Source: Algoriphagus sp. PAP.12
GTDB lineage: Bacteria > Bacteroidota > Bacteroidia > Cytophagales > Cyclobacteriaceae
Direction of reading: 5' to 3'
Assembly: GCF_026652115.1 (NCBI RefSeq)
Contig: NZ_JAPPSQ010000001.1
Coordinates: forward strand, 738,716-802,715
Length of the DNA stretch: 64,000 nt
Below are positions 62,184 through 64,000 of the stretch, piece by piece; positions within the stretch are counted from its first letter, which is position 1; every line of letters starts with the position of its first letter. Under the pieces are notes generated by a model. That model did no database searches. It was given only the letters and a program-made list of their open reading frames with translations, and was not told the origin of the DNA. Position numbers and translations under genes: made by a program.

Positions 62184-63614
62184 TTAAAACCATTTGATTA
62201 AAGATTTGATAATCTGACGCGTTTTAACTCCATACGGAGGCCTGAGTAGTGTTGCATTATTTAACCCCACTCTTTGGTGAAGCACTCCCTTTTCATTGCT
62301 AAAAGCCAAAAAGCCAAAATAGCCATGAGATTTTCCTATCCCGCTATGATTGATCCCTCCAAAAGGTAAGTTCGGATGAAGAAAATGTAGGACACAATCA
62401 TTTACTACAGCATTTCCGGAACTGGTTTCCTCTAGTACTTGATTTACTTCGTTTTTATTTTGAGAAAATACATATAGAGCTAATGGTTTTGGCTTCTGAT
62501 TGATATAATAAATAGCTTTATTCAGATCAGAATAAACAATAATGGGAAAGATTGGACCAAATATTTCTTCTTGAGAAATATTCATTTTTTCAGAAATCCC
62601 ACTGATTAAGGTAGGTTCTACATATCTATGGTGCGGGTTGCATTCTCCTCCAAATTCCAATTTGGCCCCTTTAGAAATTGCATCTTTTAATAGACCTTCA
62701 AGCCTTTCAAAGTGACGATCATTTACTATTCTTGCTAGATCAGGACTTTCTATGATGCCTTTATAATTAGGATCGTACATTTCTCTTATGGCAATAATGA
62801 GTTCATCCCGAAACCTTTCAAAGATGGATTCATGTACGAGAGCATAGTCTGGTGCAACACAAGTTTGTCCGCTATTGAGTAGTTTGCCATAAACCAATTT
62901 TTTTGCGGAATCGGGGATATCTGCATTTTCGGAAACTATTGCCGGCGATTTCCCCCCTAATTCAAGTGTTACAGAACTAAGATTTTTCGCTGCATTCCCC
63001 ATTACTATTTTACCAACTTGTGGGCTTCCTGTAAAAAAAATATGATCAAATGGGAGTTTTAGTAAATCTTGGGATGTATCCACTCCTCCTAGAATGGCTG
63101 CTACTTCATGATTTGGAAATATCTCTGATAACATCCTTTCTATTAAAAAAGATGTGTGAGGTGTAAGTTCTGATGGCTTTAAAATCACGGTGCATCCAGC
63201 TGCCAATGCAGAAACTAGCGGACCAATGGCTAAATTAAAAGGGTAATTCCAAGGAGAAATGATGAGTGTCCTTCCCTTAGGTTCAAATTGAACCTTGGAT
63301 TTAGTTCCAAGCATTGACAAAGGTGTTCCAACTGGCCCGGGTTTCATCCATGATTTCAAGTTTTTGATGGTGTGGTTTATTTCCGAGGTAACGGGGAAAA
63401 TTTCACTGAGATCGGTTTCTACCTCTGGCTTTCGAAAGTCATTCCATAGAGCTTCTCGAATATCATTTTGATTTTTTTGTATCCAAGATCGGATTTTTTT
63501 AAGGCGATCAACTCTTTCTTCAACATTTGATTTTCTCCAATTAATCGAGGTCCGCAATTGGGAATTGAATAGAGCTAGGTATGGATTATCACAAGTAGTA
63601 TCAAGTTCCATCAT
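62184..63614 (-). CDS. Aldehyde dehydrogenase family protein (class 3-like)
   Basis: The 476-residue NAD(P)-dependent enzyme has the catalytic triad N123 in SPWNYPF, E218 in TLELGGKSP and C252 in NSGQTCVAPD. Cofactor-binding signs are ILKPSELTPHTS and FFTGSPQVGK. The short N-terminus and a C-terminus ending VKTRQIIKSLIKWF fit the fatty/aryl aldehyde dehydrogenase branch. It oxidises aldehydes, the precise substrate unknown. The esterase gene lies 26 bp downstream on the same strand and may be co-transcribed. Confidence 0.94.
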   Translation of the reverse strand: MMELDTTCDNPYLALFNSQLRTSINWRKSNVEERVDRLKKIRSWIQKNQNDIREALWNDFRKPEVETDLSEIFPVTSEINHTIKNLKSWMKPGPVGTPLSMLGTKSKVQFEPKGRTLIISPWNYPFNLAIGPLVSALAAGCTVILKPSELTPHTSFLIERMLSEIFPNHEVAAILGGVDTSQDLLKLPFDHIFFTGSPQVGKIVMGNAAKNLSSVTLELGGKSPAIVSENADIPDSAKKLVYGKLLNSGQTCVAPDYALVHESIFERFRDELIIAIREMYDPNYKGIIESPDLARIVNDRHFERLEGLLKDAISKGAKLEFGGECNPHHRYVEPTLISGISEKMNISQEEIFGPIFPIIVYSDLNKAIYYINQKPKPLALYVFSQNKNEVNQVLEETSSGNAVVNDCVLHFLHPNLPFGGINHSGIGKSHGYFGFLAFSNEKGVLHQRVGLNNATLLRPPYGVKTRQIIKSLIKWF

Positions 63615-63952
63615 AATTGTAAAAGGTAATGAATTGAAGTTAACAATTCGATTCTATGATTAGACTGGCTTTTTCTAATCATTTTTTTTGATAAAAATCA
63701 ATAGCCGGAATTTATGCCTTAGAATTAGCTTGTTAGGCAAGTTTTGTTTAATAAATACTTGATAATAGTTAAACAAACTATATTTTTATAGCTTGGTAAA
63801 GTCATTTCATACCAAAAAAATTGCATTACGTATTATTTTTTTGCCCAAATGCTTTGATATGAAAAACATAAAAGTGTATTTTTATAGCATAAAAATGTTT
63901 ACGATCTAATATTTTTTTTACATCGTCAATCTGAATTTGAATATATCTTGTT
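63615..63952. other. AT-rich regulatory region with inverted and direct repeats
   Basis: The 338-bp region has TTGTTTAA (63744-63751) inverted against TTAAACAA (63769-63776), a 12-bp direct repeat TATTTTTATAGC at 63781-63792 and 63877-63888, and a palindrome TTTTTAT-AGC-ATAAAAA (63879-63895). No coding frame is supported. These may be operators of the gene that starts at 63953. Confidence 0.45.
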
Positions 63953-64000
63953 ATGAAAAGTCAAATGATAAATTTTCTAAAGGCCAAAGAGATCTTGCGA
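63953..64000 (+). CDS. Start of a gene cut by the window end
   Basis: ATG at 63953 opens a frame that stays open to the window edge for 16 codons (MKSQMINFLKAKEILR). It is too short to identify. It is suggested by the repeat-rich upstream region and the lack of any other gene after 63614. Confidence 0.35.
   Translation, partial: MKSQMINFLKAKEILR

Overview
The window reads as a chromosome segment of a Bacteroidota bacterium, most likely a Cytophagales/Cyclobacteriaceae member close to Algoriphagus (inference from gene content). The signs are one SusC/SusD pair, a second TonB-dependent receptor with a CarboxypepD_reg-like N-terminus, many lipoproteins and Sec-exported proteins, typical Bacteroidota families (DUF6702, DUF3127, NIPSNAP, DUF5117-type metalloprotease), several TAnnTTTG-type -7 boxes, and AT-rich intergenic DNA. 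No rRNA, tRNA, CRISPR array, phage or complete insertion sequence was found.

Layout. 1-9.5 kb: a truncated helical protein, a polytopic membrane protein, rbfA with a LolC/E-type permease, and a large two-sensor membrane protein translationally coupled to a periplasmic TPR protein. 9.6-17.4 kb: a sarcosine-oxidase-like flavoenzyme, an ABC exporter, two methyltransferases, a WcaJ-like sugar transferase, a tandem universal stress protein and a 2H phosphoesterase. 17.8-22.6 kb: a SusC/SusD operon, followed by a 185-bp element with terminal inverted repeats. 22.7-30.6 kb: DUF6702, HupE/UreJ and M1 peptidase genes, a NIPSNAP protein, an M20 amidohydrolase, a 58-aa CxxC protein with an RluE-like pseudouridine synthase, and an orphan MoxR ATPase. 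30.7-36.5 kb: a beta-helix-like lipoprotein plus TonB receptor, then a hybrid histidine kinase. 36.5-44.7 kb: an ECF sigma / 79-aa / MscS-like overlapping operon, wecB with DUF985, a lipoprotein with Wzi, an SlyD-like FKBP, a transglutaminase-like exported protein, and rlmH. 44.7-54.5 kb: a tricorn-like protease, fasciclin protein, YcxB-like protein, Fur-family regulator, zinc metalloprotease, MscS, and an iodotyrosine-deiodinase-like nitroreductase. 54.5-64 kb: a lipoprotein behind a 57-aa protein, a membrane-embedded MutS-like ATPase, purK-purE, small proteins, a DUF3127 protein with an SSB-like tail, a second ECF sigma factor with an overlapping 77-aa gene, an esterase, an aldehyde dehydrogenase, and the start of another gene.

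Most of the window is core housekeeping and envelope biology. Surface nutrient uptake (two TonB receptor loci), surface polysaccharide synthesis and export (sugar transferase, WecB, Wzi), exported proteases (M1, tricorn-like, DUF5117-type) and envelope stress or tension control (two MscS-type channels, two ECF sigma factors) recur. The least explained parts are the coupled receptor/TPR pair, the sigma/79-aa/MscS operon, the membrane MutS-like ATPase, the 185-bp repeat element and several small proteins. I saw no clear complete novel defence or mobile system.
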